A DNA stretch of 64,000 bases from Serinicoccus chungangensis (GCF_006337125.1 NZ_CP040887.1:1178001-1242000); one strand, 5' to 3'. Shown: positions 8,878 through 18,503, counted from the first letter of the stretch. Translations and numbers: made by a program. The notes: a model not told the origin generated them from the letters alone.

Positions 8878-9100
8878 CGTCGCGCCGTCCTTTCTCACAG
8901 GGAACAGGCCATGGCCCAGGGGCGACCCCGGCCCTGTAGTCATCCCAACATCCCCGGACCGGCCGATCAAGGCTCTGACGTCACGTCTGCGTAACGATGC
9001 GGCGCGCGGAGGGGAGCCTGACCTTGACGGGCGCGTCAATCACGCGCCCGTCCTCCACTACCATCGAGGAGCACGGCCCCACTCGACGAGGAGATGCACG
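8878..9100. promoter_or_regulatory. Divergent control region between the AglE-like gene and icmF
   Basis: This 223-bp gap holds a TTGATC-N17-TGGGAT candidate promoter on the minus strand for the transport operon. On the plus strand it has TACCAT at 9059-9064 and a GAGGAG ribosome-binding site at 9088-9093 for icmF. A short perfect inverted repeat (GGGCGCG, 7-base spacer, CGCGCCC) spans 9029-9049 and overlaps a TTGACG. No convincing LacI-type operator was found. The individual assignments are weak. Confidence 0.35.
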
Positions 9101-12100
9101 GTGAAGAACGACCAGGGCGCAGCCACCGCCGCGGACGCGACCAGCGGGCCGCCGGCGCTCCGGAGCCCGGAGCACCCGGTGCGGATCGTCACCGCCGCCA
9201 GCCTCTTCGACGGTCACGACGCCTCCATCAACATCATGCGCCGGATCATGCAGAGCCAGGGCGCCGAGGTCGTCCACCTCGGGCACAACCGCTCGGTCGC
9301 CGAGGTCGTCGAGGCGGTGCTCGACGAGGACGCCAACGCGGTCGCGGTCTCCTCCTACCAGGGGGGTCACGTCGAGTACTTCGAATACCTCGTCGAGCAG
9401 CTGCGTGAGGCCGGTGCCGGTCATGTCAAGGTCGTGGGCGGCGGCGGGGGCGTCATCGTCGAGGAGGAGATCACCCGGCTCCGGGAGGCCGGGGTGACGA
9501 TCTTCTCCCCGGAGGACGGCCAGCGGCTGGGGCTGCCGGGGATGATCAACCAGGTCATCCGCGACGCCGACTACGACATGTGGCAGGTGCGTCCGGCCGC
9601 GGTCGACGACGTGCTGGCCGGGAGCCGGACCGCGGTGTCGCGGGCGATCACCGGCGCCGAGCTCGGGTCCCTGCCGGAGCAGGACCGCGAGCGGTACGCC
9701 GCCGCGGCCCGGGAGAGCCGGGCCCCGGTCCTGGGCATCACGGGCACCGGCGGCTCCGGCAAGAGCTCGCTCACCGACGAGCTGGTCCGCCGCCTGCGCA
9801 TCGACCAGGGCGACCGGCTGCGCATCGGCATCATCGCCATCGACCCGACCCGCCGCAAGGGCGGCGGCGCCCTGCTCGGCGACCGGATCCGGATGGGCGC
9901 GATCGGTGGCCGGCAGGCGATGTTCCGCTCGATGGCCACGCGCGGGGAGTCCGAGGTCCCGGAGGCGCTGCCGGTGGCCATCGACGTGCTCAAGGCCGCG
10001 GGCTTCGACCTCGTCGTCGTGGAGACGCCGGGCATCGGGCAGGGCGACGCGGGCATCGTGCCCTTCGTCGACACCTCCCTCTACGTCATGACACCCGAGT
10101 TCGGGGCCGCCAGCCAGCTGGAGAAGATCGACATGCTCGACTTCGCCGACGTCGTGGCGATCAACAAGTTCGAGCGCCGGGGGGCCATGGACGCGCTGCG
10201 CGACGTCGGCCGCCAGCTGGTCCGCAACCGGGAGGCCTTCGGCGCCCGGCCCGAGGACATGCCGGTCTTCGGCACCTCGGCCGCCACCTTCAACGACGAC
10301 GGCGTCACGGCGCTCTACCAGGCGCTGCGCGACCTGCTCGCCGGCCAGGGCCTCGACGTCGGGGAGGGCACGCTGCCCGCCGTGGACGCGCGCTACTCCT
10401 CGATGATCCGCCAGGTGGTGCCCCCGAAGCGGGTCCGCTACCTCGCCGAGATCGCCGACACCCTGCGCGGCTACCACGCCGACACCGAGCGGTACGCCCT
10501 GGCGGCCCGGCGGGTGGAGCGGCTCGAGCAGACCGCGGACGAGCTCGCCGCGTCCTCCGGGGGCGGCGGGAGCGAGCACGGCCTGGACGAGCTGCTCGAG
10601 GCCGCCCGCCGGGACGTCCCCACCGAGGTCCGGGAGATGCTCGAGGGCTGGCCCGCCCGGGTCGAGGCGTACTCCGGCGACGAGCAGGTGGTGACGGTCC
10701 GCGACCGGGAGATCCACACCCGCCTGACCAAGGAGTCGCTGAGCGGCAACCGCATACCCCGGGTCGCGCTGCCGCCGTACGACGAGGCCGGCGCCCTGGT
10801 GCGCTTCTGGCGCCGGGAGAACCTCCCCGGCTCCTTCCCCTACACCGCTGGCGTCTTCGCCTTCAAGCGGGACAACGAGGACCCGGCCCGGATGTTCGCC
10901 GGCGAGGGCGACCCGTTCCGCACCAACCGGCGCTTCAAGCTGCTGTCCGAGGGGCAGCCCGCGACCCGGCTGTCGACCGCCTTCGACTCGGTCACGCTCT
11001 ACGGCCACGACCCGGAGCAGCGCCCGGACATCTACGGCAAGGTCGGCACCTCCGGGGTGTCCATCGCGACGCTGGACGACATGAAGGCGCTCTACGACGG
11101 CTTCGACCTCGTCGACCCGACCACCTCGGTGTCGATGACCATCAACGGCCCGGCGCCCACGGTGCTCGCCTTCTTCCTCAACACCGCCATCGACCAGCAG
11201 CTCGAGGCGTTCCGCGAGCGGGAGGGCCGGGAGCCCTCCGGTGCCGAGGCGGAGGAGCTGCGCGCGTACGCCCTCCAGAACGTCCGGGGGACCGTCCAGG
11301 CGGACATCCTCAAGGAGGACCAGGGGCAGAACACCTGCCTGTTCACCACGGAGTTCTCGCTGCGGATGATGGGCGACGTCCAGGAGTGGTTCATCGAGCA
11401 GGGGGTGCGCAACTTCTACTCGGTGTCGATCTCCGGCTACCACATCGCCGAGGCCGGGGCGAACCCCATCAGCCAGCTCGCCTTCACCCTCGCCAACGGG
11501 TTCACCTACGTCGAGTCCTACCTCGCCCGCGGGATGGACGTCGACGCCTTCGCGCCCAACCTGTCCTTCTTCTTCTCCAACGGCATGGACATCGAGTACT
11601 CCGTCATCGGCCGGGTCGCCCGGCGGATCTGGGCGGTCGCCCTGCGGGAGAGGTACGGCGCCAACGAGCGCAGCCAGAAGCTGAAGTACCACGTCCAGAC
11701 GTCAGGACGCTCCCTGCACGCGCAGGAGATGGACTTCAACGACATCCGCACCACGCTGCAGGCGCTCATCGCGATCTACGACAACGCCAACAGCCTGCAC
11801 ACCAACGCCTACGACGAGGCCGTCACCACGCCGAGCGGCGAGTCGGTGCGCCGGGCGCTCGCGATCCAGCTCATCATCAACAAGGAGTGGGGGCTGGCGA
11901 TGAACGAGAACCCGAACCAGGGGTCCTTCATCATCGACCAGCTCACCGACCTCGTCGAGGAGGCCGTGCTGGCCGAGTTCGACCGGATCAGCGAGCGCGG
12001 CGGGGTGCTGGGCGCCATGGAGACCGGCTACCAGCGCGGCAAGATCCAGGACGAGTCGATGCTCTACGAGCACCGCAAGCACGACGGCTCGCTGCCGATC

Positions 12101-12385
12101 ATCGGCGTCAACACCTTCCGCCGGCCCGAGGCCGAGCGCGAGGAGGTCGAGGTGGAGCTGGCCCGGGCCACCGAGGCGGAGAAGCAGTCGCAGCTGGAGC
12201 GGGTGCAGGCCTACCAGGAGGCGCACGCTGGCGAGGCGCAGGAGGCGCTGGCGCGGCTCAAGGAGGCGGCGATGGCCGGGGACAACGTCTTCGCGGTGCT
12301 CATGGACGCCGCGCGCGTATGCACGCTGGGCCAGATCACCGAGGCGTTCTTCGAGGTGGGCGGGGAGTACCGCCGCAACGTCTGA
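9101..12385 (+). CDS. icmF: Fused isobutyryl-CoA mutase (IcmF)
   Basis: A 1094-residue fusion of three modules. Residues about 25-150 form the B12-binding domain, with the DxH motif (Asp37-Gly38-His39). Residues about 205-420 form the MeaB-like G-protein chaperone, with P-loop GTGGSGKS (Lys221) and ETPGIGQGDA. From about 560 to the end is the mutase TIM barrel. Phe586 (in FPYTAGVF) and Gln743 (in QGQNTCLF) occupy the positions that are Tyr and Arg in methylmalonyl-CoA mutase, which marks isobutyryl-CoA/n-butyryl-CoA specificity. The base-recognition motif reads NKFE (355-358) where NKxD is usual. The start is GTG 9101, with GAGGAG upstream. It stands alone, with no valine or butyrate genes adjacent. 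Confidence 0.95.
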   Translation: MKNDQGAATAADATSGPPALRSPEHPVRIVTAASLFDGHDASINIMRRIMQSQGAEVVHLGHNRSVAEVVEAVLDEDANAVAVSSYQGGHVEYFEYLVEQLREAGAGHVKVVGGGGGVIVEEEITRLREAGVTIFSPEDGQRLGLPGMINQVIRDADYDMWQVRPAAVDDVLAGSRTAVSRAITGAELGSLPEQDRERYAAAARESRAPVLGITGTGGSGKSSLTDELVRRLRIDQGDRLRIGIIAIDPTRRKGGGALLGDRIRMGAIGGRQAMFRSMATRGESEVPEALPVAIDVLKAAGFDLVVVETPGIGQGDAGIVPFVDTSLYVMTPEFGAASQLEKIDMLDFADVVAINKFERRGAMDALRDVGRQLVRNREAFGARPEDMPVFGTSAATFNDDGVTALYQALRDLLAGQGLDVGEGTLPAVDARYSSMIRQVVPPKRVRYLAEIADTLRGYHADTERYALAARRVERLEQTADELAASSGGGGSEHGLDELLEAARRDVPTEVREMLEGWPARVEAYSGDEQVVTVRDREIHTRLTKESLSGNRIPRVALPPYDEAGALVRFWRRENLPGSFPYTAGVFAFKRDNEDPARMFAGEGDPFRTNRRFKLLSEGQPATRLSTAFDSVTLYGHDPEQRPDIYGKVGTSGVSIATLDDMKALYDGFDLVDPTTSVSMTINGPAPTVLAFFLNTAIDQQLEAFREREGREPSGAEAEELRAYALQNVRGTVQADILKEDQGQNTCLFTTEFSLRMMGDVQEWFIEQGVRNFYSVSISGYHIAEAGANPISQLAFTLANGFTYVESYLARGMDVDAFAPNLSFFFSNGMDIEYSVIGRVARRIWAVALRERYGANERSQKLKYHVQTSGRSLHAQEMDFNDIRTTLQALIAIYDNANSLHTNAYDEAVTTPSGESVRRALAIQLIINKEWGLAMNENPNQGSFIIDQLTDLVEEAVLAEFDRISERGGVLGAMETGYQRGKIQDESMLYEHRKHDGSLPIIGVNTFRRPEAEREEVEVELARATEAEKQSQLERVQAYQEAHAGEAQEALARLKEAAMAGDNVFAVLMDAARVCTLGQITEAFFEVGGEYRRNV

Positions 12386-12462
12386 GCGGACCGGCCCGAC
12401 CCGGGTGGCCCTGCCGGTGTGCCGGGAGGCAGCCGCCCGGGCGCTCCACCCCGCCACAGGCG

Positions 12463-12508
12463 GACGGTGCCCCTCCGCAGTGACGCATCACTGCCGAGGA
12501 GCACCGTC
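12463..12508. terminator. Bidirectional hairpin between icmF and the DEAD-box helicase gene
   Basis: Arms at 12463-12483 and 12488-12508 pair over 21 bp with two mismatches and a 4-base loop. It lies between two genes that converge, so it can end transcription from both sides. There is no U-tract. Confidence 0.7.
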
Positions 12509-12534
12509 GGCGTACGAGGGGGCCGGTGGGCCGC

Positions 12535-14088
12535 TCAGTGGCGGCGGCCGCCCCCGCTGGAGGTGGAGAAGGCCACGACCGAGCCGCCCGAGGAGCTGCC
12601 CTGGCGTCCGCGGCCCTGGCCGCTCGAGCGACCGCTGCCGCCCTGGCCGCGACCGCCCTGGCCGCCGGAGCGACCGCTGCCGCCCTGGCCGCGACCACCC
12701 TGGCCGCCGGAGCGACCGTTGCCGCCCTGGCCGCGACCACCCTGGCCGCCGGAGCGACCGTTGCCGCCCTGGCCGCCGGAGCGACCGCTGCCACCCTGGC
12801 CGCGACCACCCTGCGCGGTGCCGCGGCTGCGCTGACCGCCGCCGCCCTGGCGGCGACCGCCCTGACCGCCCTGACCGCCCTGGACGGGCACCTCGACGAC
12901 CAGCCCGCCGGGGGTGAGCACCCGCTCGCCCGGGGCGAGCTCGCGCAGGATCGGGTGGCTGGAGTGGGCCTTCGTCGTCGTCGGCTTGATCCCGGCGGCC
13001 CGCGTCAGGGAGCGCACGTCGCGCACCTGGTCGTCGGTCATGAGGGTCACCACGGTGCCGGCGTTGCCGGCCCGGGCGGTGCGGCCCGAGCGGTGGAGGT
13101 AGGCCTTGTGCTCGACGGGCGGGTCCGCGTGCACCACGAGGGCGACGTCGTCCACGTGGATGCCGCGGGCCGCGATGTCGGTGGCGACCAGCGTGCTGGC
13201 GCGCCCGGAGTGGAAGGCGTCGAGGTTGCGGGTGCGGGCGTTCTGCGCGAGGTTGCCGTGCAGCTCGACGGCCGGGACCCCGGCGCCGTTGAGCTGCTTG
13301 GCCAGCTTCTTGGCGCCGTGCTTGGTCCGGGTGAAGACCACCTTGCGGCCCGGGGCGGCGCCGAGGTCGGTGAGCACCGCGAGGCGGTCGCCGGCGTCGA
13401 TGTGCAGGACGTGGTGGTCCATGGCCTCGACCGGGGACTGCGCCGAGTCGGCGTGGTGGGTGACCGGGCTGCTGAGGTAGCGCTTGGCGATGACGTCGAC
13501 TCCGGCGTCCAGGGTCGCCGAGAAGAGCATCTTCTGTCCCTGCCGCGGCGTGCGGTCGAGCAGCCGCCGGACGACCGGGAGGAAGCCGAGGTCGGCCATG
13601 TGGTCCGCCTCGTCCAGCACGGTGACCTCGATCCCGGACAGGTCGGCATACCCCTGACCGATGAGGTCCTCGAGCCGGCCGGGGCAGGCGACGAGGACGT
13701 CGATGCCGGCCTGCAGCGCCCGCACCTGCGGGTTCTGGCCGACACCGCCGAAGACGGTGAGGTGGGTCAGCCCGGCGGCGGCCGCCAGCGGCTCCAGCGA
13801 GGCGGCGATCTGGCCGGCCAGCTCGCGGGTCGGGGCGAGGACGAGCGCCCGGGGCGTGCGGCCCCGGCGCCGGGCGGCGCCCGGGTCGGCCATGAGCCGG
13901 GTGACGAGGGGCAGCAGGAAGGCGTAGGTCTTGCCGGAGCCGGTGCGGCCCCGGCCCAGGACGTCCCGGCCGGCCAGCGAGTCGGGCAGGGTGGCGGCCT
14001 GGATCGGGGTGGGGGTGGTGATGCCGCGCTCCTCGAGGAGGGCGGTGAGGGACGAGGGCACGCCGAGGTCGGCGAAGGAAGAGGTCAC
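12535..14088 (-). CDS. DEAD-box RNA helicase with Gly/Arg/Gln repeat tail
   Basis: A 517-residue helicase. RecA domain 1 has the Q-motif region (TPTPIQAATLP), P-loop GRTGSGKT, and a VLDEADHMADLG DEAD box. RecA domain 2 has DIAARGIHVDDVALVVHADPP and HRSGRTARAG. The last ~130 residues are low-complexity GGQGGRGQGGSGRSGG-type sequence built from a 14-residue unit, an RNA-binding RGG-like tail. It probably unwinds structured RNA in ribosome assembly or cold adaptation. The GTG start at 14088 has no Shine-Dalgarno sequence, and a TAGACT -10 element 125 nt upstream implies a long leader. It converges on icmF. Confidence 0.9.
   Translation of the reverse strand: MTSSFADLGVPSSLTALLEERGITTPTPIQAATLPDSLAGRDVLGRGRTGSGKTYAFLLPLVTRLMADPGAARRRGRTPRALVLAPTRELAGQIAASLEPLAAAAGLTHLTVFGGVGQNPQVRALQAGIDVLVACPGRLEDLIGQGYADLSGIEVTVLDEADHMADLGFLPVVRRLLDRTPRQGQKMLFSATLDAGVDVIAKRYLSSPVTHHADSAQSPVEAMDHHVLHIDAGDRLAVLTDLGAAPGRKVVFTRTKHGAKKLAKQLNGAGVPAVELHGNLAQNARTRNLDAFHSGRASTLVATDIAARGIHVDDVALVVHADPPVEHKAYLHRSGRTARAGNAGTVVTLMTDDQVRDVRSLTRAAGIKPTTTKAHSSHPILRELAPGERVLTPGGLVVEVPVQGGQGGQGGRRQGGGGQRSRGTAQGGRGQGGSGRSGGQGGNGRSGGQGGRGQGGNGRSGGQGGRGQGGSGRSGGQGGRGQGGSGRSSGQGRGRQGSSSGGSVVAFSTSSGGGRRH
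12626..12806. repeat. 42-bp in-frame tandem repeat encoding the helicase tail
   Basis: Four starts of the unit at 12626, 12668, 12710 and 12752 are exactly 42 bp apart, and a shortened copy of 27 bp spacing begins at 12779. Each full unit encodes 14 residues of the form GGRGQGG(S/N)GRSGGQ. The near identity suggests recent slippage, and copy number may differ between strains. Confidence 0.85.
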
Positions 14089-14218
14089 AAGGAGCTTTCG
14101 AGACGTGTGCGGAGTCCCACCCGGCGCCCGGCCCGGAGGCGGCGCGAACGTGGCAGCCGGTCGGCTGCGAGATCAGGCAGTGCGGGGCGAGACGATCCGT
14201 ACTGCTGCGACCAGTCTA
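14089..14218 (-). promoter_or_regulatory. Promoter and long leader of the DEAD-box helicase gene
   Basis: TAGACT on the minus strand (14213-14218) is a good -10 element. A start near 14206 would give a leader of about 118 nt. The leader contains a GCAGCCGACCGGCTGC near-palindrome and other GC-rich inverted segments, and it has no ribosome-binding site at the GTG. Long structured leaders on helicase genes often serve autoregulation or cold response; that role is inference here. Confidence 0.4.
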
Positions 14219-14253
14219 GCGCAGTCGTGGCTGCTCACCGCCATCATGGACGC

Positions 14254-15111
14254 ATGAGCGCGAACGAGATCCTGCGGCACACCCGCGACGGACTGACCCA
14301 CGAGGCGCTGGCCGGCGGGCCCCCGGGCGGCCCGGTGGCCCTGCTGCTGCACGGCTTCCCCCAGGACGGCACCGCCTGGGACCGGGTCTCCCCGGCGCTG
14401 CAGGAGGCCGGGCTGCGCACCCTCGCCCCGCACCAGCGGGGGTATGCCGAGGGGGCCCGCCCGCGGCGCGTCGCGGCATACCGGCTGGAGCGGCTCGTCG
14501 AGGACGCGCTGGGGCTGCTCGACCACGTCGGGGCGGACCGGGCGCACGTCGTCGGGCACGACTGGGGCGGCGCGGTCGCCTGGGCGCTCGCCGCGTGGCA
14601 CCCGGACCGGGTCGCGACCCTCACGGTCGCCTCCACCCCGCACCCACGGGCGCTCGCGTGGGCCGTGCGGCACGCCGACCAGGCCCGCCGCAGCTGGTAC
14701 ATCGCCGGCTTCCAGGCCCCGGTGCTGCCCGAGCTCGTCATGGTGCGGGCCCTGCGCCGCGGTGCCCTGGTGCGCACCGGGCTGCCGGAGGAGGACGCAC
14801 GCCGGTACGCCGCGCGGCTGGGCACCCGGGCCGCCCTGCGCGGACCCGTGGGCTGGTACCGCGCGGCCGCCCGACCGGGCGGCCGGCCCGTCGGCCGGGT
14901 CGAGGTGCCGACCACCCTCGTCTGGGGGACCCGCGACCCGTTCCTGGGTCGGGCCGCCGCGGAACGCACCGCGCGGTCCGTGTCCGGGCCCTACCGCTTC
15001 GTCGAGCTGGACGCGGGCCACTGGCTGCCCGAGCGCCGCGCCGCCGAGCTGGCCCAGGAGGTCCTGCACCGCAGCGGCGAGGTGCCGGGCTCGAGACCGG
15101 CCGAGGGCTGA
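14254..15111 (+). CDS. Alpha/beta hydrolase, epoxide-hydrolase-like
   Basis: A 285-residue alpha/beta hydrolase. It has the oxyanion motif HGFPQ, the nucleophile elbow VVGHDWGGAVAW with Asp as nucleophile, and the terminal catalytic-His segment LDAGHWLPERR. An Asp nucleophile with HGxP is the pattern of soluble epoxide hydrolases and haloalkane dehalogenases rather than Ser esterases. It is cytoplasmic, with no signal peptide. The ATG at 14254 has no obvious ribosome-binding site. It is divergent from the helicase gene and not in an operon with the SNF2 gene, which has its own leaderless promoter. The substrate is unknown. Confidence 0.85.
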   Translation: MSANEILRHTRDGLTHEALAGGPPGGPVALLLHGFPQDGTAWDRVSPALQEAGLRTLAPHQRGYAEGARPRRVAAYRLERLVEDALGLLDHVGADRAHVVGHDWGGAVAWALAAWHPDRVATLTVASTPHPRALAWAVRHADQARRSWYIAGFQAPVLPELVMVRALRRGALVRTGLPEEDARRYAARLGTRAALRGPVGWYRAAARPGGRPVGRVEVPTTLVWGTRDPFLGRAAAERTARSVSGPYRFVELDAGHWLPERRAAELAQEVLHRSGEVPGSRPAEG

Positions 15112-15189
15112 CCGCGCGCGGAGGGGTCCCGGACGGCCGGCCCTCCGCCCGCCTGTGGACGGACCCGCCGACCTGTCGGCCCCCGGTCC

Positions 15190-15195
15190 TAGGCT
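15190..15195 (+). promoter_or_regulatory. Leaderless -10 element (TAGGCT) of the SNF2 helicase gene
   Basis: TAGGCT lies 6 nt before the ATG at 15202 and no ribosome-binding site is present. Same hexamer as the ROK gene. Confidence 0.55.
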
Positions 15196-15201
15196 CGGTC
15201 C

Positions 15202-18200
15202 ATGTCGCCGAACCTCTCCGCCGCCGGGTGGGTGCTGCGCGTGGGCGACGGCGACCTGCGGGCCGAGGTCGGCGAGCTGACGCTGGCCCGTGGCCAGGGC
15301 TATGCCGAGGCCGGCCACGTCCGCACCCTGGTCGCCGGTCCCGACGGCGGCGCGCTGGTCGGCACGGTGGTCGGCTCCGGAGGGCGGGTCTACCAGACGG
15401 TGGTGCGGGTGCACGACCGCGACGTCGTGGTGTGGAGCGGTCAGTGCAGCTGCCCCGTGGTCCAGGACTGCAAGCACGCGGTCGCCGTCCTCCTGACCGC
15501 CCGGGCACGCCTGCGCTCGGAGCCGCCCGCGGCGCCCGGGTGGGAGGCGGCGCTGGCCCCGCTGGTCCGCCCTGCGCCGGGCACCGGGGCGACCCGCCAC
15601 CGGCTCGGGCTCCAGGTCTCGCTCACCCGGGGGCCAGGTGGTCGGGAGGAGTCGGCCCGGGTGACGCTCGCCCCGGTGCGCCCCGGCCGGAGCAAGCCGT
15701 GGGTGGCGCAGGGGGTGGGCTGGGACGACCTGACCAACCGCTGGTCCACGACCGAGGTGGACCCGGGGCACCGGGCGCTGCTCAGCCAGCTCGCCGCGCT
15801 GGGGCGCAGCTCGGGGTTCGGCTACTTCTCCTCCTCCGCCAAGGAGCTGCCGCTCGGGGCCATCGGCGCCGTCGCCTGGCCGGTGCTGCGGCAGGTCCTG
15901 GCGGCGGGCGTCCCCCTGGTGCCGGGGCAGGGGCTCGCCGGGGTCGAGCTGGGGGAGGGGTCCGCCGCGGTCGGTCTCGACGTCGTCCGCGGCGACGACG
16001 GAGCGCTCATCCTCGCCGCGGGGGTCGAGGTCGACGGCGCGCCGGCCGCGGGGGGCAGGCGCTTCCTCGTGGGTCGACCGGCCCACGGGCTGGGCTGGGT
16101 CGACGCCGACGACCGGCTGACCCTGTGGCCCCTGCGCGGGCCTGTGCCCGAGCCGGTGGGCGGGCTGCTCGAGGGCGGCACCTCCGTGCAGGTGCCCCCC
16201 GACCAGGTGGGACGCTTCCTCACCACCTACTACCCGGCGCTCGTCCGACAGGTGGGGCTCACCTCCAGCGACGGCAGCGTCGTGACCCCCGCGGACCGCC
16301 CGCCGCGGCTGCGGCTCGAGGTCACCCCGGAGCCCGGCCACGTCCTGCACCTGCGCTGGACCTTCGCGTATGCCGTCCCGACCGTCGAGGGGGAGCCGGG
16401 CACGGTGGTCGTCGGGCTGGACCCGGGACCCGAGGACCTCCCCCGGGACGAGGCCGCCGAACGGGCCGCGGTGGCGGCGGTGCTGCCCCTCCTGGAGCAG
16501 GCCCCGGCGGTGTTCGCGAACGGCCCGGCAGGGTCGGTGCGGCTGCGCCCCCGGTCGGTCCTCACCGGGCTCGCGACCGCACGTTTCGCGGGGGAGGTGC
16601 TGCCCGGGCTGCGCCAGCACGAGGACCTCGACGTCCTGGTGCACGGGGAGCTGGCGACCTACGAGGAGGCGGCGCAGGACCCGGTCGTGCACCTCGGCAC
16701 CAGCGAGGCGGGGGAGGGCGACTGGTTCGACCTGCACGTCAGCGTCACCGTGGACGGCCAGGAGGTCCCCTTCGAGCAGCTCTTCGCGGCGCTCGCGGCC
16801 GGCCAGGACGTCCTGCTGCTCGAGTCCGGTCTGTGGCTGCGGCTGGACCAGCCCGAGCTGCTCACCCTGCGCCGCCTCATCGAGGAGGCGCGCGAGCTCG
16901 TGGACGACGAGGGCGACGACCCCGCCCTCCTGCGGATCACGCCCTACCAGGCGGGGCTGTGGGAGGAGCTGGTCGACCTGGGCGTCGTCCAGGAGCAGCG
17001 TGGCCGGTGGACCGAGCGGGTCGACGCGCTGCTCGCGATCGGCGACGGCGACCGCGGGCAGGTGGTGCCGCCCGCGGATCTCCGCGCGACCCTGCGCCCC
17101 TACCAGCTCGAGGGGTACCGCTGGCTGTGCGGCCTGTGGGACGCCGGCCTCGGCGGCATCCTCGCCGACGACATGGGGCTCGGCAAGACGCTGCAGGCGT
17201 TGGCCATGGTGGTCCGGGCCGAGCACCGCGCCGACCTCGCGGAGGGACCGGTGCTCGTCGTCGCCCCCACCAGCGTGGTGACGGCGTGGACCGAGCAGGC
17301 CGCACGCTTCGCCCCGCACCTGCGCACCGCCACCATCTCGGCCACCCGCCGGCGCCGCGGCACGGACCTCGCCGAGGCCGTCGGGGCGGCCGACCTCGTC
17401 ATCACGTCCTACACCCTGCTCCGGCTGGAGGCCGAGGACTACCGCGCGCTGCCCTGGAGCGCCGCCGTCCTCGACGAGGCCCAGGTCGTCAAGAACCGCC
17501 GCTCGGCGACCTACCAGGCGGTGCGGCGGCTGGGGGCGTCCCGCACCTTCGCGATGACCGGCACCCCCCTGGAGAACACCCTCATGGACCTGTGGTCCAT
17601 GACGTCGCTGGCGGCCCCGGGGCTCTTCCCCCGGCCCGAGGCGTTCACGCAGCGCTACCGCACGCCGATCGAGTCGGGCGCCGCGCCCGAGGAGCTGGCC
17701 CGGCTGCGACGGCGCGTCCGCCCCTTCCTGCTGCGCCGCACCAAGGCGCAGGTGGCCGCCGACCTGCCGGACAAGATCGAGCAGACGCTGGCCGTCGACC
17801 TGCACCCCGCGCACCGACGTGTCTACGACCAGCACCTGCAGCGCGAGCGCCAGCGGGTGCTGGGGCTGCTGGCCGACCTGGACAAGAACCGCGTCAAGAT
17901 CCTGCGGGCCCTGACGATGCTGCGCCAGCTCTCCCTCGACCCCTCCCTGCTCGACGCGTCGCACGCCGGGCTGGCCACCTCGGCCAAGGTGACCGCGCTG
18001 GTCGAGCGCCTCGCCGCGCTCGCGGCCGAGGGCCACCGCGCCCTGGTCTTCTCCAGCTTCACCAGCTACCTCGCCCTCGTGCGGGAGGCCCTCGACGCGG
18101 CCGGCCTCGGGCACGTCTACCTCGACGGCAGCACCCGGGACCGCACCGCGCGCATCGCCGCCTTCCGGGAGGGGGAGCAGCCCGCCTTCCTCATCAGCCT

Positions 18201-18486
18201 GAAGGCCGGCGGTGTCGGTCTGACGCTGACCGAGGCCGACTACGTGTTCGTGCTGGACCCGTGGTGGAACCCCGCCGCGGAGGCGCAGGCGGTCGACCGG
18301 ACCCACCGCATCGGCCAGCACCGGACGGTCCACGTCTACCGGATGGTCTCGACCGGCACCATCGAGGAGAAGGTCGTGGCACTCCAGGAGCGCAAGCGAC
18401 GCCTCTTCACCAGCGTCGTCGACTCCGGCGAGTTCCGCTCCGGGGTCGTCACCGCCGAGGACATCCGCGGGCTGCTGGAGGGCTGA
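15202..18486 (+). CDS. SWIM-domain SNF2-family DNA helicase/ATPase
   Basis: A 1094-residue protein. An N-terminal SWIM zinc finger has Cys82, Cys84, Cys90 and His92 (CSCPVVQDCKH). A long middle region of the bacterial SNF2 type follows. The two helicase lobes come next, with Walker A DDMGLGKT (Lys662), DEAQ box at 758-761 in place of DEAH, and motif VI VDRTHRIGQHRTVHVYRM near residue 1035. SNF2 ATPases move along double-stranded DNA and remodel protein-DNA or stalled transcription complexes; the bacterial SWIM-SNF2 group is little studied. It has no adjacent methyltransferase, nuclease or other defence gene, so a defence role is not supported here. Confidence 0.92.
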   Translation: MSPNLSAAGWVLRVGDGDLRAEVGELTLARGQGYAEAGHVRTLVAGPDGGALVGTVVGSGGRVYQTVVRVHDRDVVVWSGQCSCPVVQDCKHAVAVLLTARARLRSEPPAAPGWEAALAPLVRPAPGTGATRHRLGLQVSLTRGPGGREESARVTLAPVRPGRSKPWVAQGVGWDDLTNRWSTTEVDPGHRALLSQLAALGRSSGFGYFSSSAKELPLGAIGAVAWPVLRQVLAAGVPLVPGQGLAGVELGEGSAAVGLDVVRGDDGALILAAGVEVDGAPAAGGRRFLVGRPAHGLGWVDADDRLTLWPLRGPVPEPVGGLLEGGTSVQVPPDQVGRFLTTYYPALVRQVGLTSSDGSVVTPADRPPRLRLEVTPEPGHVLHLRWTFAYAVPTVEGEPGTVVVGLDPGPEDLPRDEAAERAAVAAVLPLLEQAPAVFANGPAGSVRLRPRSVLTGLATARFAGEVLPGLRQHEDLDVLVHGELATYEEAAQDPVVHLGTSEAGEGDWFDLHVSVTVDGQEVPFEQLFAALAAGQDVLLLESGLWLRLDQPELLTLRRLIEEARELVDDEGDDPALLRITPYQAGLWEELVDLGVVQEQRGRWTERVDALLAIGDGDRGQVVPPADLRATLRPYQLEGYRWLCGLWDAGLGGILADDMGLGKTLQALAMVVRAEHRADLAEGPVLVVAPTSVVTAWTEQAARFAPHLRTATISATRRRRGTDLAEAVGAADLVITSYTLLRLEAEDYRALPWSAAVLDEAQVVKNRRSATYQAVRRLGASRTFAMTGTPLENTLMDLWSMTSLAAPGLFPRPEAFTQRYRTPIESGAAPEELARLRRRVRPFLLRRTKAQVAADLPDKIEQTLAVDLHPAHRRVYDQHLQRERQRVLGLLADLDKNRVKILRALTMLRQLSLDPSLLDASHAGLATSAKVTALVERLAALAAEGHRALVFSSFTSYLALVREALDAAGLGHVYLDGSTRDRTARIAAFREGEQPAFLISLKAGGVGLTLTEADYVFVLDPWWNPAAEAQAVDRTHRIGQHRTVHVYRMVSTGTIEEKVVALQERKRRLFTSVVDSGEFRSGVVTAEDIRGLLEG

Positions 18487-18503
18487 GCGCGGCCCCGGCC
18501 GGG

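Noticed and set aside
9024..9049. TTGACG as the -35 of an icmF promoter
   Set aside because: No TANNNT lies 16-19 bp downstream; the nearest, TACCAT, is 29 bp away, so the pair is not a promoter.
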